Below are positions 26,082-33,801 of a stretch of 64,000 bases of DNA, piece after piece. The notes below the pieces were generated by a model, which was not told the DNA's origin, searched no databases, and was given only the letters and a program-made list of their open reading frames with translations. The stretch spans positions 1 through 64,000 of the forward strand of contig CAYTGN010000006.1 of assembly GCA_964437415.1 (NCBI GenBank), read 5' to 3'. The position numbers and the translations under genes are program-made. This DNA is from CADEDV01 sp964437415 (GTDB taxonomy: Bacteria; Bacteroidota; Bacteroidia; Chitinophagales; Chitinophagaceae). Numbering within the stretch: position 1 is the first letter of the stretch; every line of letters starts with the position of its first letter.

Positions 26082-27028
26082 CAGGCTGCTTTATCTTTTT
26101 GTCGTTGTGCTCTTTTTTCAGAATAGGTGGCCGCCGCTTCCCTCACCCATTCACCGTCTTCCCATGCTTTTCTCCGGGCATCCAGTCTTTGTTTGTTGCA
26201 GGGGCCGTTTCCTTTTACCACATTCCAGAACTCCGCCCAGTTGATCTCACCAAAATCATAGTGCTTTCTTTGCTCATTCCATTTCAGATCAGGATCGGGC
26301 AATGTCATGCCCAAAACTTTCACCTGTTCCGCAATCATATCCACAAAATTCTGCCTTAGTTCGTCATTGCTTTTGCGTTTGATTTTCCACTTCATACTCT
26401 GATCACTGTTGGTGCTTTCACTGTCCTTTGGTCCAAACATCATCAGCGAGGGCCACCACCAGCGGTTGATCGCATCCTGGCACATGGCCTTTTGTTCTTC
26501 CGTTCCTCTTGATAATGTCAGTAGTATTTCAAAACCCTGCCGCTGGTGAAAACTTTCTTCTTTGCAAATCCGCACCATCGCCCTTGCGTAGGGGCCATAA
26601 GAAGTCCGGCAAAGCATCACCTGGTTTAGTATTGCAGCACCATCCACCAGCCAGCCGATGGCGCCCATATCAGCCCATGTTAAAGAAGGATAATTAAAGA
26701 TGGAAGAATATTTGGCCTTGCCGCTGTGCAGGTCATTGATCATTTCTTCCCTCGACATGCCTAATGTTTCGGCAGCTGAATATAGGTACAAACCATGCCC
26801 GGCCTCATCCTGCACTTTGGCCAGCAGGATGGCTTTTCTTTTTAAGGAAGGAGCCCGGCTGATCCAGTTGCCTTCGGGCAGCATACCTACGATTTCGCTA
26901 TGGGCATGTTGAGAAATCTGCCGCAGGTTGGTTTTGCGGTAGGCATCGGGCATCCAGTCTTTTGGCTCGATCTTGATTTCGTTGTCAATTTTTTCCTGGA
27001 AAATGGTTTCCAAATCCTGAACGGGCAT
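26081..27028 (-). CDS. paaA: 1,2-phenylacetyl-CoA epoxidase catalytic subunit PaaA
   Basis: 315 residues from the ATG at 27028, chosen because a -7 box (27047-27054) leaves room for transcription only from about 27043. This is the di-iron oxygenase subunit. Iron ligands sit in KVQDEAGHGLYLYSAAE (an E-x2-H) and ICKEESFHQRQG (a second E-x2-H). Other family blocks are WISRAPSLKRKAILLAK, INRWWWPSLMMFGP and GEINWAEFWNVVKGNGP. It converts phenylacetyl-CoA to the ring 1,2-epoxide with electrons from PaaE. It is the first gene of the paaA-ORF6N-paaBCD operon. Confidence 0.96.
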   Translation of the reverse strand: MPVQDLETIFQEKIDNEIKIEPKDWMPDAYRKTNLRQISQHAHSEIVGMLPEGNWISRAPSLKRKAILLAKVQDEAGHGLYLYSAAETLGMSREEMINDLHSGKAKYSSIFNYPSLTWADMGAIGWLVDGAAILNQVMLCRTSYGPYARAMVRICKEESFHQRQGFEILLTLSRGTEEQKAMCQDAINRWWWPSLMMFGPKDSESTNSDQSMKWKIKRKSNDELRQNFVDMIAEQVKVLGMTLPDPDLKWNEQRKHYDFGEINWAEFWNVVKGNGPCNKQRLDARRKAWEDGEWVREAAATYSEKRAQRQKDKAA

Positions 27029-27046
27029 AAACGTCAATTTGAGGTC

Positions 27047-27054
27047 CAAATTTA
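27047..27054 (-). promoter_or_regulatory. Candidate -7 promoter box for the paaA operon
   Basis: Minus-strand TAAATTTG is an exact TAnnTTTG match, 18 bases before the paaA ATG at 27028. Just beside it lie GTCAATTTGAG and GTCCAAATTT, a loose direct repeat that may be a regulator site. Confidence 0.45.
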
Positions 27055-27154
27055 CTGAAAACTAACGCCTGTTTGAGTAAAATGTTGATTGACGGAAGTA
27101 CCGGAATCCGATATCCCTTACAAAGGGCTCCCCAATTCTTTATGAAGTGGTTGA

Positions 27155-27985
27155 CTACTTTGATAACAGGTATTTCCCGTTCCGGTACAGGAAATAAAAC
27201 TGTTCTGAATTCTTTGTTTCTTTACAAACAATGCGAAAGCTGCAGGAGCCGAAATCGGGATTGGCTTTGAAACCCCCTTCGATATAAATGCTTTCTGGTG
27301 AAGCAAACATGCCTCTCAGGTCATTGTATATCTTGCTCAGCAACAACTGATCTTCCGGAGATTTTGCACTCAGCGGCTCTTCGAGGTATTTTCGTTTGGG
27401 ATCGTTTTGCCGGTTATAGGCAATATATTGATAAAGGCTGTCTTTTTTCCCCGCATTTACCAGCCTAATAATGGTTTTGGTTGCTTGCAAGGCTTCTTCT
27501 TTAAGTGGCAATTTTTTAATGAAGAGGGATGGCAGGCTACTGGTATTGTTATGGTAGCGGGTTCGGTTTTTTATATTAAAAGTGAATACATCTTCGGGAC
27601 GGTCAATATCCAGCAGGTAATTGTCTTTTTTACTGGTCAGCAGCAGCATTTCATCCCATTCGGCATTGCGGTAAACGAGGTAAACCAGTACCATTTGTTT
27701 GTCGGTGCCTTCAATGGGCAGCCGAACTGTGGTTTTCAGTTTAATGCTGTCGCGGCGGTGATTGAACTTATCCCAGTTGCGGGCCAGCGTATTCAGTTTT
27801 GGATTCAATTTTGCCGTATCGGCAACTTTACTGGCCACCAGGTCTTTCATCAACCCCTTATGACTGGAGCAAAGCAGGATGGCTTCAACCAGGTTCTTGT
27901 CATCAGGTACATTTGTCTGTTGTGCATTAAGCTCAACCTGGCCGAAGAGGGCAAAGCAAAAACAATTCAATAACAATTTTTTCAT
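27155..27985 (-). CDS. Exported protein of unknown function
   Basis: 276 residues with a signal peptide (MKKLLLNCFCFALFGQVELNAQ). No family was recognised. The mature part is mixed alpha/beta with a region reading TTVRLPIEGTDKQMVLVYLVYRNAEW and ends in two strands, SCSFRIVCKETKNSEQFYFLY and RNGKYLLSK. The cysteine in GSCSFRIVC may be a disulphide. It lies upstream of paaA on the same strand but the paaA promoter candidate separates them. Function cannot be inferred. Confidence 0.6.
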   Translation of the reverse strand: MKKLLLNCFCFALFGQVELNAQQTNVPDDKNLVEAILLCSSHKGLMKDLVASKVADTAKLNPKLNTLARNWDKFNHRRDSIKLKTTVRLPIEGTDKQMVLVYLVYRNAEWDEMLLLTSKKDNYLLDIDRPEDVFTFNIKNRTRYHNNTSSLPSLFIKKLPLKEEALQATKTIIRLVNAGKKDSLYQYIAYNRQNDPKRKYLEEPLSAKSPEDQLLLSKIYNDLRGMFASPESIYIEGGFKANPDFGSCSFRIVCKETKNSEQFYFLYRNGKYLLSK

Positions 27986-28018
27986 CAGTCTAACAAGTTT
28001 ACGGATAAGTTGTAAGAT

Positions 28019-28046
28019 AAAAGGCGTCCCGCCTCATGCGGGACGC
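28019..28046 (-). terminator. Terminator after the 28070-28624 gene
   Basis: Minus strand: perfect 9-bp stem GCGTCCCGC / GCGGGACGC around a 5-base loop, then CTTTTAT. It separates this gene from the exported-protein gene at 27155. Confidence 0.82.
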
Positions 28047-28069
28047 TGGTGGAAAAGAATGATGGCTTG

Positions 28070-28624
28070 TTATCTGGCATACACACCATTCGGCGCCACA
28101 ACGGAAGCTGGTCCGCCGGTGATGCCGACAGGCGGCACGATAATATTGATGGCCTGACCATCTACTTTCAACGAAACTTTTTTAGCATGTATCTCCACGC
28201 CTTGTTGATAAAATGGTGGCATGGCCGAAGGTTTGCGGTCAATCAGGTAGGGCTCGCTGAAATCACTCATCTCCACTTCAAACACATGACCCCCTACCGT
28301 GCATTTGCTCACCGCCTTATCAGCGCTGATATTGATTTCAATGCTTGCATCCAGCACGGGGGCCTGCTCAAAAGGAGTACCGGCAAAAATGTTGGGGCCA
28401 AAATACTTTCCCACTTCGGGGTTGCTGCTCACAAAACCCATTACGGCAGGCATGGTGTTGGGATCAGGTTGCCAGAGGATCATTCCGGAAGGAGCATTAC
28501 CCACGGGAGTGCTGACCATGCGGCCCAAATGCACAATCACATTCGGCATTTGCAGATCGGGAGAAGTAACGGCAACCAGATCAATACCGCCTTCCCAGCT
28601 CATCCATTTACTTACGTTTGACAT
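28070..28624 (-). CDS. Uncharacterised protein
   Basis: 184 residues, no signal peptide or membrane segment, so probably cytoplasmic. It starts MSNVSKWMSWEGGIDLVAVT and is rich in beta-strand-forming residues, with a short Pro-rich stretch (DRKPSAMPPFYQQGVEIHAK) and a C-terminal segment INIIVPPVGITGGPASVV. I do not recognise a family. It is transcribed alone, with its own terminator, divergent from the kinase operon that begins at 28765. The frame is complete and codon use looks like its neighbours, so it is probably a real gene. Confidence 0.6.
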   Translation of the reverse strand: MSNVSKWMSWEGGIDLVAVTSPDLQMPNVIVHLGRMVSTPVGNAPSGMILWQPDPNTMPAVMGFVSSNPEVGKYFGPNIFAGTPFEQAPVLDASIEINISADKAVSKCTVGGHVFEVEMSDFSEPYLIDRKPSAMPPFYQQGVEIHAKKVSLKVDGQAINIIVPPVGITGGPASVVAPNGVYAR

Positions 28625-28718
28625 GTGACAATTTTAAAAGTGATTGTATGACTAATGTAGGTCTAAACTTAGGATTTACAACAGGGTGAACCTATACCCT
28701 CCTCATGGTATTTCAGTT

Positions 28719-28746
28719 TTTTGATAATTGTCAAAAGAGTATTTTG
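28719..28746 (+). promoter_or_regulatory. Near-palindrome and -7-like box before the kinase operon
   Basis: TTTTGATAATTGTCAAAA (28719-28736) is an 18-bp inverted repeat with one mismatched pair. It overlaps where a -33 element would lie relative to TATTTTG (28740-28746), a near match to TAnnTTTG. It is a possible operator for the sensor-kinase gene starting at 28765. Confidence 0.4.
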
Positions 28747-28764
28747 CATTAAACTCATTTTTCA

Positions 28765-30402
28765 GTGAGTAAAAAAGCCGCCTTTCCATTTCTTTTTTGC
28801 CTGCTGTGGCAGAGTTCTTATGCCCAGCAGGTGATGGACTCATTACTCAACCTTACAGAAAAACTCATCAAACAGGCTGACTATGCCGAAGCGGTTAAAA
28901 CAAATAATGATCTGCTGAAACTGGCAGAAGAACGTAAGGATTGCTTCTATGAACCCATGGCCATTTTTAAATCAGGCGAGCTCTATTCGTTGCTTAAAAA
29001 TGATGAAACTGCCATAAAATACTTTCACATCGCCATGCAGAAGGCAGCCGGCTGCAAAAATGATACGGTTTTCTGGCTTTGCAACCGCTATCTCGGCGGT
29101 ATGTATTTTGGCAGACCCGAGAAAGATTCAGCGGTTTATTACCTGCACAAGGCATATATGCTTGTTAAAGGCAGCAATAAATATAGCCTCATTGCTTCGG
29201 CTACAGGTATGCTGGCCAATACCATGTGGGATCGTTTTAAGAATATGGCGGAGGCTGAGAAATATATTCTTATCTCATTGGAGAATGCCAAACTTTCTAA
29301 TGACTACCAGGCATTGGGTTATGCCAATCTGCGATATGGAGGATTTTTATACAAGCAAAACAAGTGTTTGGAGTCTTTGCCCTATTATGAAGCAGCGAAC
29401 AGGATATTTGCAGAGAACAGGGATACAGAAGGAATGTTATGGTCGCAAAAAAGCCTGGTGCTGAGCCATATTACCTGTGGTGAAAAAAACAAGACGTATG
29501 ATGAGTATCAAAAATTCATTAAACTACAGGATTCATTGTTCGCAATAGAAACAGCAGAAAAGGCGGCCCGCTATCGGGAACTGTATGAAACAGAAAAAAA
29601 GGAAAAAGAAAATGCATTGAAAGATATTCAATTAAAAGAAGAGACAAGAAGAAGAAAAACGCTGACGATTGGGTTTATTTCCGGAATACTATTACTCTCC
29701 TGCATTTTTCTTTTGTTTTACAATCGCTACAAACTGAAAAAGAAAAACGAAGCCGAAAAGCAACTGGCTGAAGAGCAACTGCTGCGGTTTAAATCGGTGA
29801 TAGATGCGGAAGAAAAGGAGAGAGAACGCATTGCCAAAGATTTGCATGACGGGGTCGGGCATCTTCTCTCCAGCGCCAAACTGAATGTATCTGCGATTGA
29901 AAATGTTTCGGAAGAGAATGCCGGGTTAGTTGATCATTCGATAAAGATTATTGACGAGGCCTTGCAGGAAACAAGGAATATTTCTCATAACCTGATGCCC
30001 TCATCCTTGCTGGAATTGGGTTTTACTTCTGCAGTGAAACAGTTAGTAAGAAAAATAAATACAGCAGGCAAGATACAGGTTGAGCTGAATAACGAAGATG
30101 CCATTCCGCAAATGGAGCAGTCAAAAGCAACCGCACTGTACCGCATTGTTCAGGAAGTGCTGAACAATATGCTGAAACATGCTGATGCAAAGCATATCAA
30201 TATTTTATTTATCCGAAATGAAAGCAATATTGTGATGAACATAACCGATGATGGAAAAGGTTTCAATGTGAATGAAGTAAAAAGCAGCAGCGGTATCGGC
30301 TGGAAAAATATTTATTCAAGAGTTGAAATGATTTCCGGGAATATCAATATAAATTCAATGCCGGGAAAAGGAACCAGCATAACAGTTGAAATACCACAAT
30401 GA
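28765..30402 (+). CDS. TPR-containing sensor histidine kinase (HisKA_3)
   Basis: 545 residues, initiated at a GTG. The N-terminus has a signal peptide, then tetratricopeptide-like helices (about 25-260), coiled coil, one transmembrane segment (about 301-319), and a NarL-type kinase domain: H361 in RIAKDLHDGVGHLLSS is the phosphorylated histidine, and NNMLKHADAKH, DDGKGF and GIGWKNIYSR belong to the HATPase domain. TPR sensors of this type are common in Bacteroidota, with the input domain in the periplasm. The next gene overlaps by four bases (ATGA) and encodes the partner regulator. Confidence 0.92.
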   Translation: MSKKAAFPFLFCLLWQSSYAQQVMDSLLNLTEKLIKQADYAEAVKTNNDLLKLAEERKDCFYEPMAIFKSGELYSLLKNDETAIKYFHIAMQKAAGCKNDTVFWLCNRYLGGMYFGRPEKDSAVYYLHKAYMLVKGSNKYSLIASATGMLANTMWDRFKNMAEAEKYILISLENAKLSNDYQALGYANLRYGGFLYKQNKCLESLPYYEAANRIFAENRDTEGMLWSQKSLVLSHITCGEKNKTYDEYQKFIKLQDSLFAIETAEKAARYRELYETEKKEKENALKDIQLKEETRRRKTLTIGFISGILLLSCIFLLFYNRYKLKKKNEAEKQLAEEQLLRFKSVIDAEEKERERIAKDLHDGVGHLLSSAKLNVSAIENVSEENAGLVDHSIKIIDEALQETRNISHNLMPSSLLELGFTSAVKQLVRKINTAGKIQVELNNEDAIPQMEQSKATALYRIVQEVLNNMLKHADAKHINILFIRNESNIVMNITDDGKGFNVNEVKSSSGIGWKNIYSRVEMISGNININSMPGKGTSITVEIPQ

Positions 30403-31043
30403 GTATAAAAGCCAGCATATTAATTGCCGATGACCATCAACTGTTTTTAGATGGATTGAAACTGATCTTAAAAAATCAACCCGCATTTCAAATCGTGGCC
30501 GAAGCGCTGAATGGTCAGCAGGTACTGGATATTCTGGAAAAAGAACATATTGACCTTGCTGTCCTTGATCTTAATATGCCGGGGATGAAAGGTATTGACC
30601 TGGTGAAAACGGTGAAAGAAAAGTTTCCTGACACTAAAGTGCTGGTCATTACCATGCACCATGAGCAAGAGATCATCAGCGAGATATTATTAGCCGAAGC
30701 GGAAGGATATATTTTAAAGAATTCCGGCAAGAAAGAGCTGACAGAAGCCATCAGCGATATACTGGGCGGGAAAACACATTATGAAAAGGAAGTGCTTGAC
30801 CTGATGCTGCAAAAAGTCAAAACGGATAAGAAGACGGGAGAACTTAAAAAAAATTTAACCGAAAGGGAACTGGAAATACTTTCTCTTATCGTCCAGGAAT
30901 TTACCAGCAAGGAAATAGCAGAAAAATTATTTATCAGTAAACAAACGGTGGATACACACCGGCTCAACATTATGCAAAAGACCGGAGCTAAAACATTGGT
31001 TGGACTGATCAAGCTGGCTTTACATTCTGGTGCCATTAAATAG
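30399..31043 (+). CDS. LuxR/NarL-type response regulator
   Basis: 214 residues. Receiver domain with phospho-acceptor D57 (LAVLDLNMPGMKG), partner acidic residues near D11-D12, and a C-terminal LuxR-type helix-turn-helix, LTERELEILSLIVQEFTSKE and ISKQTVDTHRLNIMQKTG. It is translationally coupled to the kinase gene and should be its cognate regulator. An 8-2-8 inverted repeat lies 10 nt after its stop codon, ahead of the next gene, and is a candidate binding site. Confidence 0.94.
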   Translation: MSIKASILIADDHQLFLDGLKLILKNQPAFQIVAEALNGQQVLDILEKEHIDLAVLDLNMPGMKGIDLVKTVKEKFPDTKVLVITMHHEQEIISEILLAEAEGYILKNSGKKELTEAISDILGGKTHYEKEVLDLMLQKVKTDKKTGELKKNLTERELEILSLIVQEFTSKEIAEKLFISKQTVDTHRLNIMQKTGAKTLVGLIKLALHSGAIK

Positions 31044-31053
31044 ACAAGCACTT

Positions 31054-31071
31054 ATCCATATTTATATGGAT
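31054..31071. promoter_or_regulatory. Perfect inverted repeat, candidate regulator site
   Basis: ATCCATAT-TT-ATATGGAT: two perfect 8-bp arms with a 2-bp spacer. The 7-2-7 arrangement of NarL-type sites is similar in shape. It lies between the response regulator gene and the exported-protein gene at 31147. Confidence 0.45.
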
Positions 31072-31146
31072 GTCTCCTCCCTACTTGTATCAATTGTTGC
31101 AGATCATATATATGACGAATTTCAGGAAAACATTTATCCTGGCTGT

Positions 31147-32736
31147 ATGATCTTTTCTTTCAAAAAAGCAGTTTATGCATTACTGATCTTTTCGGTCGTC
31201 ATATCGCAGAAGGTCGCAGCACAAACTAACACATTGAACAAGCTTTCTGAAGATCCGCTTGTAAAAATTGTAGGGCAAAAAATTACTGACGCAACAGCAA
31301 AAAAAGTATTGACATCAAAAGGGATGAAAAAACCTGCCGGTAATTATTATTACAGGTCGCAGACTTCTAACACCATGCTCAATGTTATTGAAACTTGGGA
31401 TGGGTTGTTCGATATTTCTTCATACATATACTCTCCATTAGATAAAGCAGCGTTAATGTCTGTGGTAAAACCATCGGTTATCCTTCCGCTCAACCTGCAT
31501 TGGGGAATTGCTGAATATGATTTGGTTCAGCAAATGGGTCTCCCGGTTTGGGTGGAAGAGGCTGGCAGGGGCATTCCTTCGCATCATTACTATTATAGTG
31601 TTCCGTACAAAGCGAATAAGGAAAAAGTAGTGCTGGTCAATTTTGAATTCAGCCATTCCGGTCATTCGGGTGAGTATCACAGGCTCTCCCGGATCGTTTT
31701 TTCTTTGTACAACAAGGCAGATGTGAAGTCAACTGGCGGCTCCCGTGTTTCCGGCGAACAATATGCCGGTCATTTGCTAAAAGGGCCAAGACCTGCCCAT
31801 TTAACAAAGCGTCTTTCAACTGCAGAAATGGCTTTGCAGCCTGCAACAGTCAAAGCATTCGAAGAGAGTATTCTCAAAGAGGGCTATAGCCTGTTCAAAA
31901 AATTTCATCCTGACTTTGACCGTGCTAATATCAACGAAACCTATGTAAAAGAGTTTGATGGTTATCCTGGAAAAAAGAACCTGGTAACGGTGATAGTAAA
32001 AGATTCATTTGCAAAGGCCAAAAATTATCTTTCATACAGACTGCTTGATGTAAACGGCAAGATGGTATGGAATAAAAGCACTTCGTTCCGCAACCTGACA
32101 TATGATTCCAAATTGAAACTTTATAAAACCGGCAATATAGCAGATATACCTGCATTACCGCCGGGCGGCCGCTGTGTGATTATGCTAACCTTTTATGACG
32201 AAGACGAAATGAACCGGCCAATTTATGCGCAGGTTTATACAAAGGAAATTTCTGCTGTGAATAATCAGGGTAACGATTCGCCTCCGGTTGCAAATACAAA
32301 ATATGATTTTGATGCAGCAATAAACAAATTACTTGCAGACGCACCGGGGAAATTTGCTTCACATAAAAGAACAAATCAGTTAAGCAGTTCAAAATCGCAG
32401 GTGGAGAATATTATTCCGGGGTCAATAAGTTCAGAGATAGAAGAAAAAAACCATTACTCCGGCGGCAAACAATACATCTATAAAGCAACCATAAAGGAAA
32501 ATCTTTCGCAGGGGCAGGAAGCCAACAAGACATTGGATGAACTAAAGAATAAGTTAACAGCTTGCATGCCTGGCTATAAAATGGAAGAGTTTGTTACAAG
32601 CAGGTTTTCCGACAATCCTGATGATGTTGCAGGCTATTCATGGAAGAAAGGCCCCGGGCAACCTTTTGTGGAACTGAAAAGAAATGTTGATGCTTATAAC
32701 AAAACGAGTATTTCTGTAATTATCTATTCAAAATAA
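31147..32736 (+). CDS. Large exported protein of unknown function
   Basis: 529 residues from the ATG at 31147, which gives a signal peptide (FKKAVYALLIFSVVISQKVAAQ); the frame is open 39 codons further upstream but that part overlaps the response regulator and lacks a signal. No domain is recognised. It is rich in charged and aromatic residues, with a histidine-rich cluster HSGHSGEYHRLSRI near residue 170 and a Lys/Ser-rich, low-complexity stretch in the middle (TNQLSSSKSQVENI). A membrane-protein gene starts seven bases after its stop. Following a two-component pair, it may be one of its targets. Confidence 0.6.
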   Translation: MIFSFKKAVYALLIFSVVISQKVAAQTNTLNKLSEDPLVKIVGQKITDATAKKVLTSKGMKKPAGNYYYRSQTSNTMLNVIETWDGLFDISSYIYSPLDKAALMSVVKPSVILPLNLHWGIAEYDLVQQMGLPVWVEEAGRGIPSHHYYYSVPYKANKEKVVLVNFEFSHSGHSGEYHRLSRIVFSLYNKADVKSTGGSRVSGEQYAGHLLKGPRPAHLTKRLSTAEMALQPATVKAFEESILKEGYSLFKKFHPDFDRANINETYVKEFDGYPGKKNLVTVIVKDSFAKAKNYLSYRLLDVNGKMVWNKSTSFRNLTYDSKLKLYKTGNIADIPALPPGGRCVIMLTFYDEDEMNRPIYAQVYTKEISAVNNQGNDSPPVANTKYDFDAAINKLLADAPGKFASHKRTNQLSSSKSQVENIIPGSISSEIEEKNHYSGGKQYIYKATIKENLSQGQEANKTLDELKNKLTACMPGYKMEEFVTSRFSDNPDDVAGYSWKKGPGQPFVELKRNVDAYNKTSISVIIYSK

Positions 32737-32742
32737 TTTTAC

Positions 32743-33102
32743 ATGACTGCATTTGAACTAATCATGGCAGTAAAATGCTTTTCCGCAAAGACAGAATACC
32801 AGCCTCTTACTGATGATCAGCTACTGATATTTGCAGCGTTGTTGAGTGCGGGTGCGGTTATCATGAGCAGAAAGCAGTTGCGCAAAGCAAAACGAAAATT
32901 TTTCTGGAACGCAATTAAGAATAGGCTCAGGCTAAAAAGAGGATCGGGTGATAATAAAGGGGCTCTTAAAGTTTCGCTTATTATCCTGGGCGTACTGCTG
33001 GCTGCGATGATGATTTATTTTCTGAGTTGGATCGGTATCCTTGTCATTGTATTATTTTTGCCCTTGTTGTTTATCGGGAAAAAAAGGAAACGGGGATATT
33101 GA
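32743..33102 (+). CDS. Small membrane protein of unknown function
   Basis: 119 residues. Two hydrophobic segments stand out: LLIFAALLSAGAVIM (about 27-41) and a long C-terminal one, VSLIILGVLLAAMMIYFLSWIG onward (about 77-110), ending in KKRKRGY. A strongly basic linker (RKQLRKAKRKFFW, RLRLKRG) lies between them, so it probably faces the cytoplasm. It follows the exported-protein gene by seven bases and is likely in its operon. No family recognised. Confidence 0.6.
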   Translation: MTAFELIMAVKCFSAKTEYQPLTDDQLLIFAALLSAGAVIMSRKQLRKAKRKFFWNAIKNRLRLKRGSGDNKGALKVSLIILGVLLAAMMIYFLSWIGILVIVLFLPLLFIGKKRKRGY

Positions 33103-33120
33103 TACTGAGAAAGAAATGGT

Positions 33121-33801
33121 TCAAATCAGTTTTTTTTCATAAGCCAGCGCCAGGGCCTGTGCCTTGCTGTTCACATGCAGTTTACTGTAAATATTCAGCA
33201 CATGTTTCTTGGCGGTATTAGGACTGATATCCAGTTTGCTCCCGATCTCTTTATACAGGAGACCCTGAACCAACAATTTTAGAATTTCCTGCTCCCGTGC
33301 TGTTAAATTGAAATGTGATTTTTCTTTTTCGCCTGAATGTTTATGCGGCAGGGCAATTTCATTGTTTTGTACTAACTGAAGAATTTTATGTGCGATGCCT
33401 GGTGAAATGGGCCCGACACCGTTTTCATGCATTTGTATGAGCGTCTCCGCAATATTCTCGGCGCTTTCGTCTTTTAAGAGATAACCAAATGCACCGGCCT
33501 TGATCGCTTTAAAAATCTTTTCTTCATCGTCAAAAATAGTGAGCATCACAAATTTTATTGTGGGGTAGAGATATGAACCGGCAGCTACCGCATCGACGCC
33601 GTCCATTTCCGGCATTTCAAGATCCATCAGCACCACATCCGGTGTTTTATCAATTGGCAGTGGTTGCATTTTCTCTAAAAAGTCTTTGCCATTCTCTGCA
33701 ACAAGGCTGATCTCAAACCCGGAATGCCGCATAAGCTTATCTCTCAGAATGCTGCGGTTGCTGGCTTTGTCATCCACTATGGCTACCTGTATCGGCATCA
33801 T
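33121..33801 (-). CDS. LuxR/NarL-type response regulator
   Basis: 226 residues. Receiver domain with D60 (VVLMDLEMPEMDG) as phospho-acceptor, then a LuxR-type DNA-binding domain, LTAREQEILKLLVQGLLYKE and DISPNTAKKHVLNIYSKLHV. Its first 32 nt overlap the 3' end of the large hybrid-size kinase gene, so the two form one operon and a cognate pair. It is a plausible regulator of the surface genes that start 250 bp beyond the kinase gene on the other strand. Confidence 0.93.
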   Translation of the reverse strand: MMPIQVAIVDDKASNRSILRDKLMRHSGFEISLVAENGKDFLEKMQPLPIDKTPDVVLMDLEMPEMDGVDAVAAGSYLYPTIKFVMLTIFDDEEKIFKAIKAGAFGYLLKDESAENIAETLIQMHENGVGPISPGIAHKILQLVQNNEIALPHKHSGEKEKSHFNLTAREQEILKLLVQGLLYKEIGSKLDISPNTAKKHVLNIYSKLHVNSKAQALALAYEKKLI

